This document shows, piece after piece, positions 1 through 9,429 of a stretch of 64,000 nt of DNA; within the stretch, counting starts at the first letter, position 1, and each line of letters begins with the position of its first letter. The DNA comes from Mycolicibacterium neoaurum (lineage in GTDB: Bacteria > Actinomycetota > Actinomycetes > Mycobacteriales > Mycobacteriaceae). A program made the translations under genes and the position numbers. The notes under the pieces are model-generated. The model was given only the letters and a program-made list of their open reading frames with translations, was not told the DNA's origin and did not search any database. The DNA lies in assembly GCF_036946495.1 (NCBI RefSeq), contig NZ_JAQIIX010000002.1:2232001-2296000 (forward strand), written 5' to 3'.

Positions 1-2018
1 AAATCGTCGATGGACACCCGGAATCCCGCGGCCCGGAGCTGTTCGATGACGCGGCGCGCCTGGCGCACATTGGCCAGCAGGTAATGCTCGGTGATCTCTA
101 TCGTCATCGACGTCGGGGTCAGCCCATGCCGCGCCAGCACCGTGCCGATGCGTTCGGGCAACGTGGCGTCGTCGAACGACGGCGCGAACAGGTTGACCGA
201 TACCGGGATCTCGCGGCCGCCGAGCCGATGCCAGGCCGCGGCGTCGCGGGCAGCCTGCTCCACCACCAGGTCGGTCATCGCTCCCATCAATCCGCTGCGA
301 CGTATCAGCGGTAGGAACTGATTCGGGGTCAGCACCCCGAGTTCGGGGTGCGGCCACCGCACCAGAGCCTCGACGCCGATCATCTCGCCCGTGGCCAGCG
401 AAATCTGGGGCTGATAGGCCAGTCGGAGCGCCCCGTTGTCGACGACGCGGCGCAACTGTCCGAGCAGTTTGATCTCGGGCACCACGGCCGTGGGCGCGGT
501 GTCCTCGTCCCAGACCGAGCGGGTGCCGGCGACTTCCATGTCCGCGGTGTACACCTGCACACCGCCCACACCGGACCTCTTGGCCACGTACATCGCGATA
601 TCGGCCTGTCGCAGGAGCTCTTCGGTGCCGGTCGGCACATCGCTGACCTCACCCACCCAGGCCAGACCGATACTGGGTCGGATGTACACCTCGTGACCAC
701 CGAGATCGAAGACCTCGTCGAAGGCGTGGGCCACCGCCGCGGCGATCTCCTCGGCGGATTGCGGACCACCCTCGATGATGACCGCGAACTCGTCACCACC
801 CAGGCGTGCCACGGTATGACCGGAAGGCAAACAGGCGACCAGTCGTCCCGCGATGTCACGTAGCAGCTCGTCCCCGCAGTGGTGTCCCAGGTTGTCGTTG
901 ACGAGTTTGAAATCGTCGAGGTCCAGCGAGAGCACCGCCGTCGGCCGGCCGCCGCGGCGTTGGCGGGCGATGGCCTCCTCGAGCCTGGCGGTGAACAGCA
1001 GTCGGTTGGCCAGTCCGGTCAGCGGATCCTGGAACGCGTGGGCGGCCACCTCGTCGAGCAGGCGACGGTTTTCGACAAGCACGGTCAGCTGCCGAATCAG
1101 GGCGGAGATCACCAGGATCGTCGAACCGAGCAGCACCGGCCGGATGTTCGCGTCGGGCCACAGGTGCACCACCGCCGCGATGACCGCAAAGGGCATGGGC
1201 GCGTAGGGCAGCCAGATGATGGTCATCGGCGACGGACGTGGGTCGTCGTGATGGGGTGTCCTGATGTCCTGGGACGACATGTAGGCCCCCGCCGAGACCA
1301 TCAGCAATCCGGTCACCTTGCTGATGATCGGGAAGACGCTGACGGCGTCGGCATAGTCGTGCATCTGGACGTACACCTCGGCGACCTCACCGAGGGCGAT
1401 GGCGGCCAGCCCCGTGGTGAACAGACCGAGTACCTGACGCCGCCCAGGCCGGACCACCGTCAGCACCAACATCGACAACGTCACCATGGTGAGCGCCGAG
1501 ATCGGGTAGACGGCGGTCAGCACGGCGTCCACGGCGCTGCGCTCGCCGACGGTGAAGAGACGATCGAGCACCGCCACCCACACCACGACGAACAACGCCG
1601 ATGCGATCACCAGGCCGTCCATCAATTGACGAAACAACGACAGCGGATCCAGGGTGGTGCGCAGCAGCCACACCACCACGACGGCCAGCGGTAGTGCGAG
1701 ATATCCGAGATCAGCCACCGACGGGAACGGCGGCACCTGGTGTAGGAACACGCCGTAGTAGGCATCGACGGTACTTCCGAGGACCCAACCGAGGAACCCG
1801 ACGGTGAGTGCAGCCCACGCCACTCGGATGCTCCCGCGGCCAGAAATTGCGGCAGCAACCGTGCACGCGCACGTCGCTGCGCAGAACGCAACGAACCCGA
1901 GCGACCCGACGGTTGCCGTTACCTGCGGTCCGCCCCAACCGAGAATCAACCAGCAAACGAACAGCAGGTAAACCGCCACACCTGTGGCGTAACCGAAGTT
2001 CGTTCTGGAAGCGGGCAT
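1..2018 (-). CDS. Membrane-bound GGDEF-EAL cyclic-di-GMP enzyme (3' end outside window)
   Basis: Cyclic-di-GMP turnover protein: GGDEF domains make c-di-GMP from two GTP and EAL domains hydrolyse it to pGpG. From the ATG at 2018, 672 codons are visible; the end of the EAL domain lies beyond position 1. Roughly the first 315 residues are a series of hydrophobic segments, a membrane sensor region. A GGDEF domain follows (about residues 325-480) with intact active loop RLGGDEFA near residue 406, then an EAL domain from about residue 505 containing VEALVRW near 548. No RxxD inhibitory site precedes GGDEF (the residues are SGHTVARL), so product inhibition may be absent. Domain identity is certain; the balance of synthesis and degradation cannot be read from sequence. 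It diverges from the metallophosphoesterase gene across about 100 bp. Confidence 0.93.
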   Translation of the reverse strand, partial: MPASRTNFGYATGVAVYLLFVCWLILGWGGPQVTATVGSLGFVAFCAATCACTVAAAISGRGSIRVAWAALTVGFLGWVLGSTVDAYYGVFLHQVPPFPSVADLGYLALPLAVVVVWLLRTTLDPLSLFRQLMDGLVIASALFVVVWVAVLDRLFTVGERSAVDAVLTAVYPISALTMVTLSMLVLTVVRPGRRQVLGLFTTGLAAIALGEVAEVYVQMHDYADAVSVFPIISKVTGLLMVSAGAYMSSQDIRTPHHDDPRPSPMTIIWLPYAPMPFAVIAAVVHLWPDANIRPVLLGSTILVISALIRQLTVLVENRRLLDEVAAHAFQDPLTGLANRLLFTARLEEAIARQRRGGRPTAVLSLDLDDFKLVNDNLGHHCGDELLRDIAGRLVACLPSGHTVARLGGDEFAVIIEGGPQSAEEIAAAVAHAFDEVFDLGGHEVYIRPSIGLAWVGEVSDVPTGTEELLRQADIAMYVAKRSGVGGVQVYTADMEVAGTRSVWDEDTAPTAVVPEIKLLGQLRRVVDNGALRLAYQPQISLATGEMIGVEALVRWPHPELGVLTPNQFLPLIRRSGLMGAMTDLVVEQAARDAAAWHRLGGREIPVSVNLFAPSFDDATLPERIGTVLARHGLTPTSMTIEITEHYLLANVRQARRVIEQLRAAGFRVSIDD

Positions 2019-2115
2019 TACATGCAGTTTAGAGCGAATTTTGGCTGTTGAGACGGCGTTTCGAGGCAGTCCCTCCAGCAACTCGCTTCACGGGAGTTGC
2101 GCTACCCTCGTACCG

Positions 2116-2625
2116 GTGCGGCTGCTGCTGATCTCCGACACCCATCTGCCCTCCCGGGCGCGCGATATGCCGGCCGAGGTGTGGGCCGCGGTGGACGACG
2201 CCGATGTCGTGTTCCATGCCGGCGATTGGATGGAAGTCGACCTGTTGGACCGGTTGTCCGAGCGGTCGCGGCGGTTGGTCGCGTGCTGGGGCAACAATGA
2301 CGGCGACGAGTTGCGGGCGCGGCTGCCCGAACGTGCCAACGTCGTCCTGGACGGACTGCGCTTCACCGTGACGCACGAGACCGGAGCGGCGGCCGGGCGG
2401 GACAATCGCATGGCGCGCACCTATCCCGATACCGACGTCCTGGTGTTCGGGCACAGCCACATCCCGTGGGACTCGACCGTCGACAAGCCCGGCGGCGGGG
2501 CACTTCGACTGCTCAACCCAGGCTCACCGACCGACCGCCGTCGGCAGCCGCATTGCACCTATATGACGGCCGAACTGTCCGACGGTGAGCTGGGCGCGGT
2601 GGCACTGCACAAACTGGTCCGTTAG
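2116..2625 (+). CDS. YfcE/MJ0936-type metallophosphoesterase
   Basis: Small calcineurin-like phosphoesterase of 169 residues, the usual size for the YfcE/MJ0936 group, which hydrolyses phosphodiesters with a dinuclear metal centre. The metal motifs occur in order: SDTHLP near the N-terminus, HAGDW, WGNND, a THE histidine and the final GHSH. I chose the GTG at 2116 because translation then starts directly with RLLLISDTH, as in the family; an in-frame ATG at 2041 would add 25 residues of no family character. The physiological substrate is unknown. It runs in the same direction as the alkyl sulfatase gene, 37 bp upstream of it. Confidence 0.88.
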   Translation: MRLLLISDTHLPSRARDMPAEVWAAVDDADVVFHAGDWMEVDLLDRLSERSRRLVACWGNNDGDELRARLPERANVVLDGLRFTVTHETGAAAGRDNRMARTYPDTDVLVFGHSHIPWDSTVDKPGGGALRLLNPGSPTDRRRQPHCTYMTAELSDGELGAVALHKLVR

Positions 2626-2662
2626 CGCTCGCGCGGCGCGCCCGCGTGGCAGTCTCACGCAT

Positions 2663-4540
2663 ATGAACGCCAAGCCACCCAGCGATGTGATCGCCGCTGC
2701 CAACCGTGCGCACCGGGACACCCTGCCTTTCGAGGACAGTCGCGATTTCGTGGACGCCGACCGTGGCTTCATCGGGGCGCTGGAGCCCGGTGTGGTCACG
2801 GGAGCCGGCGGGAAGGTCGTGTGGGACAACGACAGTTACGGGTTCCTGGCGGCCGACGCGCCGGACAGCGTGCACCCCAGTCTGTGGCGGCAGTCGCAGC
2901 TCTGCATCAAACAGGGACTCTACGAAGTGGTCGAGGGCATCTATCAGGTGCGCGGCCTCGATCTGTCCAACATCAGTTTCATCGAAGGCGACACCGGAGT
3001 GATCGTCATCGATCCGCTGGTGTCCACCGAGACCGCGGCGGCCGCGCTGGGCCTCTACCGGGCGCACCGCGGCGAGCGCGTCGTCACCGCGGTCATCTAC
3101 ACCCACAGCCACGTCGACCATTTCGGCGGCGTACTCGGGGTGACCAACCAGGCCGATGTCGACGCCGGGCGCGTGCAGGTGCTGGCGCCCGAGGGGTTCG
3201 TCGAACACGCCGTGCAGGAAAACGTCTACGCGGGCACGGCGATGACGCGCCGGGCGGCCTATATGTACGGTGCGGTGCTGGCGCGTGGGCCGCAAGGGCA
3301 GGTGGGGTGTGGACTCGGCCAGGCACCGTCGCTGGGCGAGGTAGCCATGATCGTCCCCACCATCGATGTGCGCAGCACCGGTGAGACCCACACCGTCGAC
3401 GGTGTGCAGATCGAGTTCCAGATGGCCCCGGGTACCGAGGCCCCTGCCGAGATGCACTTCTATTTCCCGCAATTCCGTGCGTTGTGCATGGCCGAGAACG
3501 CCACCCACAACCTGCACAACCTGCTCACCCTGCGCGGTGCCCTGGTACGCGATCCGCACGGCTGGGCCGGGTACCTGACCGAAGCCATCGACTCGTTCGC
3601 AGACCGAACCGACGTCGTCTTCGCCTCCCACCACTGGCCCACCTGGGGGCGCGAGAACATCGTCGAATACCTCTCGCTGCAACGGGATCTGTACGCCTAT
3701 CTGCACGACCAGACGTTGCGACAGCTGAACCAGGGATTCACCGGTATCGAGATCGCCGAGACGTTCCGGATGCCGCCTGCGTTGGAGAAGGCCTGGCACA
3801 CCCACGGGTACTACGGTTCGGTCAGCCACAACGTCAAGGCGGTCTACCAGCGCTACATGGGCTGGTTCGACGGCAACCCCGCCCGGCTCTGGCAGCACCC
3901 GCCCGAGGCGGCCGGCCCGCGCTATGTCGAGGCGATGGGCGGGCTGGACCGGGTGGTCGAGATCGCCCGCGCCGCCTTCGATTCAGGTGATTACCGTTGG
4001 GCGGCAACCCTGTTGGATCATGCCATCTTCACCGACCAACATCACTCGGCGGCGCGCGAGCTGTATGCCGACACCCTCGAGCAGCTGGCCTATGGAGCCG
4101 AGAACGCGGTGTGGCGGAACTTCTTCCTCTCCGGGGCAACCGAGCTGCGGGATGGCAACTTCGGTACCCCGACCACGACGACGGCGCCCACCATGATCGC
4201 CCAACTGAGCCCCGAGCAGATCTTCGACACCCTGGCCATCAGCGTCGACGGACCGCGGGCCTGGGATCTGGACCTGACCCTGGACGTGACGTTCGTCGAC
4301 CTGGGTGCCGATTACCGGCTGACACTGCGCAACGGCGTGCTGGTGCACCGCCGCGTCGCCGCCGATCCGGCGACGGCGACGGCCACCGTCACCTTCGCGA
4401 CCAAGGGCAGGCTATTGGCCTTCGCCGCCGGCGACCGCGACTCGCCGGGGGTGGAGTTCACCGGCGACGCCGGGGCGCTGGGCACCCTGCTCGGGGTGCT
4501 CGACCGGCCCGACCCGAACTTCGACATCATCACGCCATAG
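2663..4540 (+). CDS. SdsA1-type alkyl sulfatase (metallo-beta-lactamase fold)
   Basis: Alkyl sulfatase-like hydrolase of 625 residues, expected to cleave alkyl sulfate esters such as SDS to alcohol and sulfate. The N-terminal metallo-beta-lactamase domain has the binuclear zinc motif THSHVDH (about residue 153 onward) followed by FGG; an alkyl-sulfatase dimerisation domain lies in the middle, and the last ~120 residues resemble the SCP2-like C-terminal domain of the family. Length matches SdsA1 homologues. The start is ATG 2663 (MNAKPPSD); upstream in-frame codons belong to the previous gene. No signal peptide is seen. It corresponds in position to M. tuberculosis Rv3762c and heads a run of plus-strand genes with the histidine phosphatase and phosphotransferase. 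Confidence 0.92.
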   Translation: MNAKPPSDVIAAANRAHRDTLPFEDSRDFVDADRGFIGALEPGVVTGAGGKVVWDNDSYGFLAADAPDSVHPSLWRQSQLCIKQGLYEVVEGIYQVRGLDLSNISFIEGDTGVIVIDPLVSTETAAAALGLYRAHRGERVVTAVIYTHSHVDHFGGVLGVTNQADVDAGRVQVLAPEGFVEHAVQENVYAGTAMTRRAAYMYGAVLARGPQGQVGCGLGQAPSLGEVAMIVPTIDVRSTGETHTVDGVQIEFQMAPGTEAPAEMHFYFPQFRALCMAENATHNLHNLLTLRGALVRDPHGWAGYLTEAIDSFADRTDVVFASHHWPTWGRENIVEYLSLQRDLYAYLHDQTLRQLNQGFTGIEIAETFRMPPALEKAWHTHGYYGSVSHNVKAVYQRYMGWFDGNPARLWQHPPEAAGPRYVEAMGGLDRVVEIARAAFDSGDYRWAATLLDHAIFTDQHHSAARELYADTLEQLAYGAENAVWRNFFLSGATELRDGNFGTPTTTTAPTMIAQLSPEQIFDTLAISVDGPRAWDLDLTLDVTFVDLGADYRLTLRNGVLVHRRVAADPATATATVTFATKGRLLAFAAGDRDSPGVEFTGDAGALGTLLGVLDRPDPNFDIITP

Positions 4541-4593
4541 TCGCGCGGGCGACGGTCGGTCAGATCGTCGGCCGTCGCCCGCCATATGGTGTC

Positions 4594-5196
4594 GTGGTGC
4601 AATTGCTTCTGGTCCGGCACGCGCTGCCGTTACGCAGCGAGCCCGGTGCGGGTTCCGATCCCGATCTGTCCGCTGACGGTATCGCCCAGGCGGCGCGACT
4701 GCCCGCGGCGCTCACCCGTTTCGCGATCACCCGGCTGGTCAGTAGCCCCCAGCGGCGTGCGCAGCAGACCGCGCAGCCGGTGGCTGACGCGCTGGGGCTG
4801 TCTGTCGACATCGACGAGCGACTCGCCGAGTACGACTACGGGTTGTCGCACTACACGCCGATCGAACAGGCCTCCAAGGAGGATCTGCAGCGGTTGATCA
4901 ACGGCCAGCTCCCCGGCGACGTCGATCCCGAGGCATTCCAGGCCAGGATCTGGGCGGGCATCGAGGACATCATCGCCGGCTCGGGCCATGACGACACGGT
5001 TGCCCTCTTCAGCCACGGTGGCGTCATCAACGCGGTGGTGCACCGGGTCATGAAGACCGAGCGGTTGTTGTCGGTCCAGGTGGACTATGCCGGTGTCACC
5101 CGGGTGCTGTCCTCGCGCAGCGGCCGACTGTCGGTGGCGGCGATCAACAGCACCGAACACGTATGGGATCTGCTGCCGCGAAATGCGCAGTGGTAA
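4594..5196 (+). CDS. Histidine phosphatase family protein (phosphoglycerate mutase-like)
   Basis: About 200 residues of the histidine phosphatase superfamily. The N-terminal catalytic motif is LLLVRHALP, an RHA variant of the usual RHG, and the second catalytic histidine is in LFSHGGVIN near residue 145; SSPQRRAQQTA is the conserved helix after the phosphate pocket. The start is one of two adjacent GTG codons, 4594 or 4597, both placing the RH motif six or seven residues in. It lies 53 bp after the alkyl sulfatase and only 9 bp before the phosphotransferase gene, so the three probably form one transcript. The substrate is not predictable. Confidence 0.87.
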   Translation: MVQLLLVRHALPLRSEPGAGSDPDLSADGIAQAARLPAALTRFAITRLVSSPQRRAQQTAQPVADALGLSVDIDERLAEYDYGLSHYTPIEQASKEDLQRLINGQLPGDVDPEAFQARIWAGIEDIIAGSGHDDTVALFSHGGVINAVVHRVMKTERLLSVQVDYAGVTRVLSSRSGRLSVAAINSTEHVWDLLPRNAQW

Positions 5197-5205
5197 ACAT
5201 TTCGC

Positions 5206-6228
5206 GTGACCAATCTTGACGGCCTGGACCTCGACGCCCTCGATCGCCATCTTCGTGCCGAGGGCATCGCCCGCGCCGGTGAGCTGCGCGCCGAACTGCT
5301 TTCCGGCGGACGTTCGAATCTGACCTTCCGGGTCTGGGATGACGAGTCCGCCTGGGTGCTGCGCCGTCCGCCGCTGCACGGTCTGACCCCGTCCGCCCAT
5401 GACATGGCCCGTGAGTACAAGGTGGTCGCCGCACTGGCCGGGACCGCCGTGCCGGTGGCCCGGGCGGTCACTATGCGCAATGACGACTCGGTGCTGGGCG
5501 CCCCGTTCCAGATGGTCGAAAATGTCGACGGCAATGTGGTCCGCAGCGCGGCGGAACTGGAGGCGCTGCAGCAGGCCGGCGGGGCCGGAGTGATCGACGG
5601 ATGTGTGACGTCGTTGATCACGGCGCTGGCCGACCTGCATGCCGTCGACCCCGAGGCCGTCGGGCTCGGAGACTTCGGCCGCGCCGAGGGCTACCTGGAA
5701 CGGCAGGTGCGCCGCTGGGGCTCGCAATGGGAGCATGTGCGACTCGCCGACGACACCCGTGACGGTGATGTCACCCGATTGCATTCGGCTCTGGCGGAAC
5801 GCATTCCGGCCAGTCCGCGGGCGTCCATCGTGCACGGGGACTACCGCATCGACAACACCATCCTGGACGCCTCGGACCCCACCGTGGTGCGGGCGGTGCT
5901 CGACTGGGAGCTGTCCACACTCGGCGATCCGCTCTCGGACGCGGCCCTGATGTGTGTGTACCGCAACCCCAGTTTCGACGATGTCCTCGGCATGCGCGCG
6001 GCATGGACGTCGCCGCTGCTGCCGTCGGCCGACGAACTCGCGCAGCGTTATGCGGTGGCCAGCGGTCAGGAATTGCAGAACTGGGATTTCTACATGGCCC
6101 TGGCCTACTTCAAGATCGCCATCATCGCCGCGGGCATCGATTTCCGTGCAAGGGAGAGCGGTGACACCAACGGCGGCGTCGGTGCCGCGGTGGCCCCGCT
6201 GCTCGCCGAGGGGCTGAAACTGATCTAG
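5206..6228 (+). CDS. APH-fold phosphotransferase family protein (FadE36/ACAD10-like)
   Basis: Protein of 340 residues with an aminoglycoside-phosphotransferase/choline-kinase fold, of the type found with acyl-CoA dehydrogenases in ACAD10/11 proteins. The catalytic loop reads VHGDYRIDN (about residue 211) and the metal-binding segment VLDWELSTLGDP follows. The M. tuberculosis homologue Rv3761c is catalogued as FadE36, but the sequence here is a kinase fold and not an acyl-CoA dehydrogenase. In the ACAD10/11 setting such domains phosphorylate 4-hydroxyacyl-CoAs; that role here is inference. The start is GTG 5206, 9 bp after the histidine phosphatase stop. Confidence 0.88.
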   Translation: MTNLDGLDLDALDRHLRAEGIARAGELRAELLSGGRSNLTFRVWDDESAWVLRRPPLHGLTPSAHDMAREYKVVAALAGTAVPVARAVTMRNDDSVLGAPFQMVENVDGNVVRSAAELEALQQAGGAGVIDGCVTSLITALADLHAVDPEAVGLGDFGRAEGYLERQVRRWGSQWEHVRLADDTRDGDVTRLHSALAERIPASPRASIVHGDYRIDNTILDASDPTVVRAVLDWELSTLGDPLSDAALMCVYRNPSFDDVLGMRAAWTSPLLPSADELAQRYAVASGQELQNWDFYMALAYFKIAIIAAGIDFRARESGDTNGGVGAAVAPLLAEGLKLI

Positions 6229-6235
6229 AGCCGAC

Positions 6236-6595
6236 CTAGGTCACGCGCCGGGCGGCTTTGAGGTTCTTGCGCGCGGCGATACGCAGCTGGACGATGCGCG
6301 CCGCGCCCACCAGGACCGCGAGCAACCCGCCGCCGACCGCGGCGAGCAGCAGTGCCACCCCCAGCGGCAGCGTCCAGTTCCAGCCGAGGAAGTGGAAGGT
6401 GCCCTGATCGGTGTTCTGGGCGATGAAGATCAGCAGCACGATCAGCACCAGGAAACCGATGATCAGGGAGGTCCACAGGGCCGCCGCCCTGGTGAATTTG
6501 ACGTTGTCCTCGGGTGGGGGGACCGGCTCCGACGTGCCGATGGGTGGGTTCGGCTGCTCTGCGTCGTACGGCAGCGCGTTCGGGTCGGTCGTCAT
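6236..6595 (-). CDS. LapA-family (DUF1049) two-helix membrane protein
   Basis: A 119-residue membrane protein. After a proline-rich cytoplasmic N-terminus (about 40 residues) comes a hydrophobic helix (LIIGFLVLIVLLIFIAQN), a short NTDQGTFHFLGWNW segment typical of LapA/DUF1049 proteins, and a second helix rich in Leu, Ala and Gly, then a basic tail. The start ATG 6595 gives MTTDPNAL; a longer in-frame frame to 6628 has no family support. It corresponds to Rv3760 by position. It is convergent with the phosphotransferase gene (gap 7 bp). Molecular function is not established for these actinobacterial members. Confidence 0.85.
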   Translation of the reverse strand: MTTDPNALPYDAEQPNPPIGTSEPVPPPEDNVKFTRAAALWTSLIIGFLVLIVLLIFIAQNTDQGTFHFLGWNWTLPLGVALLLAAVGGGLLAVLVGAARIVQLRIAARKNLKAARRVT

Positions 6596-6724
6596 GGTCT
6601 TATCTTGCCCCCTACGCGGCGTTGGCAAACCACCTCACGGTGAATCAAAGCGCGGCATGTCGTGGCGACGCCGGTTAATGTCGAAGGAATTGCCAGGCGT
6701 CACACAGCCACCTGAGGGGACGGT

Positions 6725-7666
6725 ATGCGCTGCAGGAAACGGTTCACTGTCTTCATAGCAGCGTTGCTCACCCTGGTGAGTGCGGGCTGCGGGAGTTCCA
6801 ATCCGCTCGGCGGTGGGGAGATATCGGGGGATCTGAAGACCATCGCGGTCGGCTCGGCCGATTTCACCGAGTCGAAGATCATCGCCGAGATCTACGCACA
6901 GGCGCTGGAGGCCAACGGCTTCAACATCAGTCGGCAGTTCGGCATCGGCAGCCGGGAGACCTACATCCCGGCGGTGCAGGATCATTCGATCGATCTGATC
7001 CCGGAGTACACCGGCAATCTGTTGCAGTACTTCGACAAGGAGGCGACCGCCACCACCTCCGATGAGGTGCTGCTGGGATTGCTGCGCGCCCTTCCGGGTG
7101 ATCTGGCGATCCTGTATCCCTCACCGGCCGAGGACAAGGACACCCTGGCGGTGTCCGAGAACATCGCCAGGGAATGGAATCTGAAGACCATCGCCGATCT
7201 CGCGGCCCGCTCGCCCGAGGTGAAAGTCGGTGGGCCGTCGGAGTTTCAGACCCGCCAGACCGGTCTGGTGGGATTGCAGCAGAAGTACGGACTCGAGATC
7301 GCCCCCGCCAACTTCATCGCGATCAGTGACGGCGGCGGACCGGCCACGGTACAAGCGCTGACGAACGGTACGGTCACCGCGGCCAATATCTTCAGCACCT
7401 CCCCGGCGATCGAGAAGAACAATCTCGTGGTGCTCGAAGATCCGGAGAACGTCTTCCTGGCCGCCAATGTGGTGCCGCTGGTGGCCTCGCAGAAGATGTC
7501 GAACGAGCTCAAGACGGTCCTCGATGCCGTCAGCGCCAAGCTCAGCACCGAGGCCCTGATCGAGTTGAACGGATCGGTGGAGGGGAATTCGGGTGTCGAC
7601 CCCGACGAGGCCGCGCAGAAGTGGATCGCCGGCAACGGATTCGACCAGCCCCTGCCGGGGAAGTGA
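6725..7666 (+). CDS. proX: Quaternary-amine ABC transporter substrate-binding lipoprotein ProX
   Basis: Solute-binding lipoprotein (313 residues) for a glycine betaine/choline/carnitine-type importer. The N-terminus is a lipoprotein signal ending in the lipobox VSAGC, so it should be anchored outside the cytoplasmic membrane. The mature part has OpuBC/ProX features: VGSADFTESKIIAEIYAQAL at the start of lobe 1, the segment DLIPEYTGN, and late FLAANVVPLV. A good ribosome site (GAGGGG) sits 6 bp before the ATG. It is the first gene of proXVWZ, ordered as M. tuberculosis Rv3759c-Rv3756c. The actual ligand (betaine, choline or carnitine) is not decided by the sequence. Confidence 0.93.
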   Translation: MRCRKRFTVFIAALLTLVSAGCGSSNPLGGGEISGDLKTIAVGSADFTESKIIAEIYAQALEANGFNISRQFGIGSRETYIPAVQDHSIDLIPEYTGNLLQYFDKEATATTSDEVLLGLLRALPGDLAILYPSPAEDKDTLAVSENIAREWNLKTIADLAARSPEVKVGGPSEFQTRQTGLVGLQQKYGLEIAPANFIAISDGGGPATVQALTNGTVTAANIFSTSPAIEKNNLVVLEDPENVFLAANVVPLVASQKMSNELKTVLDAVSAKLSTEALIELNGSVEGNSGVDPDEAAQKWIAGNGFDQPLPGK

Positions 7667-7674
7667 GTGAGCCG

Positions 7675-8781
7675 ATGATCACCTTCACCTCGGTCACCAA
7701 GACCTACGCCGATGGCACCGTCGCGGTCGATGATCTGACCCTCGACATTCCCGAGGGCACGCTCGCCGCGTTCGTCGGACCCTCCGGGTGTGGCAAGACC
7801 ACCTCCATGCGGATGATCAACCGGATGATCGATCCCACCTCCGGCACGCTGACGGTCAGCGGGGAAGACGTCACCAAGGTCGATCCGGTGAAGTTGCGAC
7901 TGGGCATCGGCTACGTCATCCAGAGCGCCGGGCTGATGCCGCATCAGCGGGTGGTCGACAACGTCGCGACTGTCCCGGTGCTCAAGGGCCAGTCGCGACG
8001 TGAGGCGCGCAAGGCCGCGCTCGGCGTGCTGGAACGTGTCGGCCTGGATCCCAAGCTGGCGCAACGCTATCCGGCGCAGCTCTCCGGCGGCCAGCAGCAG
8101 CGTGTCGGGGTGGCTCGCGCACTGGCCGCAGACCCGCCCATCCTGCTGATGGATGAACCGTTCAGTGCGGTGGACCCGGTCGTACGTGAGGAACTGCAGA
8201 CCGAGATCCTACGGCTGCAGAGTGAACTGCGCAAGACCATCGTCTTCGTCACCCACGATATCGATGAGGCGCTCAAGCTCGGGGACAAGGTCGCGGTGTT
8301 CGGCCGCGGCGGTGTCCTGCAGCAATTCGATCCGCCACAGCGCCTGTTGTCCAATCCGGCAAACGATTTCGTCGCCGGATTCGTCGGCGCCGACCGCGGC
8401 TACCGCGGTCTACAGTTCCTGCGCCACAGTGGCCTGCCACTGCACGATATCCAGCACGTCGGTGAACCCGGTATCGACGCACTCGATCTCGCACCGGGGC
8501 AATGGGCGCTGGTCACCAAACCCGGTGGTGAGCCCTACGGCTGGATCAACGCCGAGGGCGTGGCCCTGCACCGCGGCGGAAGTTCGCTCTACGACAGCAC
8601 CATCGCCGGTGGCTCGCTGTTCCGGCCCGACGGCACGCTGCGGCTGGCGTTGGACGCGGCGCTGTCCTCACCGGCGGGTCTCGGTGTCGCCGTGGACGAG
8701 AACGACCAGGTGCTCGGCGGAATCCGCGCCGAGGATGTGCTGGCCGCCATCGACGATGAGCGCAAGCGGCGGACCGGGTAG
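7675..8781 (+). CDS. proV: Quaternary-amine ABC transporter ATP-binding protein ProV
   Basis: ATPase subunit of the proXVWZ importer, about 368 residues. All nucleotide-binding motifs are present: Walker A GPSGCGKT, Q-loop IQSAG, signature LSGGQQQRVG, Walker B PILLMDEP, and switch histidine in VTHDIDEA. The C-terminal ~120 residues after the ATPase core form the regulatory extension of ProV/OpuCA-type ATPases, which usually carries CBS-like repeats sensing ionic strength. The start is ATG 7675; an in-frame GTG at 7663 would overlap the proX stop but leaves no room for a ribosome site. It abuts proW without spacing. Confidence 0.93.
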   Translation: MITFTSVTKTYADGTVAVDDLTLDIPEGTLAAFVGPSGCGKTTSMRMINRMIDPTSGTLTVSGEDVTKVDPVKLRLGIGYVIQSAGLMPHQRVVDNVATVPVLKGQSRREARKAALGVLERVGLDPKLAQRYPAQLSGGQQQRVGVARALAADPPILLMDEPFSAVDPVVREELQTEILRLQSELRKTIVFVTHDIDEALKLGDKVAVFGRGGVLQQFDPPQRLLSNPANDFVAGFVGADRGYRGLQFLRHSGLPLHDIQHVGEPGIDALDLAPGQWALVTKPGGEPYGWINAEGVALHRGGSSLYDSTIAGGSLFRPDGTLRLALDAALSSPAGLGVAVDENDQVLGGIRAEDVLAAIDDERKRRTG

Positions 8782-9429
8782 ATGCAGTATCTGCTCACCC
8801 ACCTCGACAACGCGTGGACGCTGACGCTGATCCATCTGCGGCTGTCCCTGGTGCCGATCGTGCTCGGATTGCTGATCGCGGTGCCCATCGGTGCGCTGGT
8901 GCAGCGCACCACCGTGCTGCGCCGGGTCAGCACGGTCACCGCCAGCATCATCTTCACCATCCCCTCGCTGGCGCTGTTCGTCGTGCTGCCGCTGATCATC
9001 CCGACCCGCATCCTCGACGAGGCCAACGTCATCGTGGCGCTGACGCTCTACACGACCGCGCTGCTGGTCCGTGCGGTGCCGGAGGCGTTGGATGCCGTCC
9101 CGCCCGCGGTGCGTGACGCGGCCACCGCCGTCGGTTACCGACCCTTCACCCGGGTGGTGAAAGTCGAACTCCCGTTGTCCATCCCGATCCTCGTCGCCAG
9201 CCTGCGGGTGGTCGCGGTGACCAACATCTCGATGGTGTCGGTGGGTTCGGTGATCGGCATCGGCGGGCTGGGCACGTGGTTCACCGAGGGGTACCAGGCC
9301 AACAAGAGCGGCCAGATCATCGCGGGCATCATCGCGATCTTCGTCCTGGCGGTGGTGGTCGACACCCTGATCCTGTTGGCGGGCAAGGCGATCACCCCGT
9401 GGACCCGAGCGAAGGCCGGTGCAGTATGA
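8782..9429 (+). CDS. proW: Quaternary-amine ABC transporter permease ProW
   Basis: Inner-membrane permease of 215 residues, the size of OpuCB/OpuCD proteins. It begins directly after the proV stop codon. Five or more hydrophobic helices are apparent, and the EAA-type loop contacting the ATPase reads AATAVGYRPFTRVVKVELPLSIPIL with the conserved glycine. Its ATG-proximal residues (MQYLLTHLDNAWTLTLIHLR) are typical of the family. The last codons overlap the start of proZ by 4 bp (ATGA), implying translational coupling of the two permease halves. Confidence 0.93.
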   Translation: MQYLLTHLDNAWTLTLIHLRLSLVPIVLGLLIAVPIGALVQRTTVLRRVSTVTASIIFTIPSLALFVVLPLIIPTRILDEANVIVALTLYTTALLVRAVPEALDAVPPAVRDAATAVGYRPFTRVVKVELPLSIPILVASLRVVAVTNISMVSVGSVIGIGGLGTWFTEGYQANKSGQIIAGIIAIFVLAVVVDTLILLAGKAITPWTRAKAGAV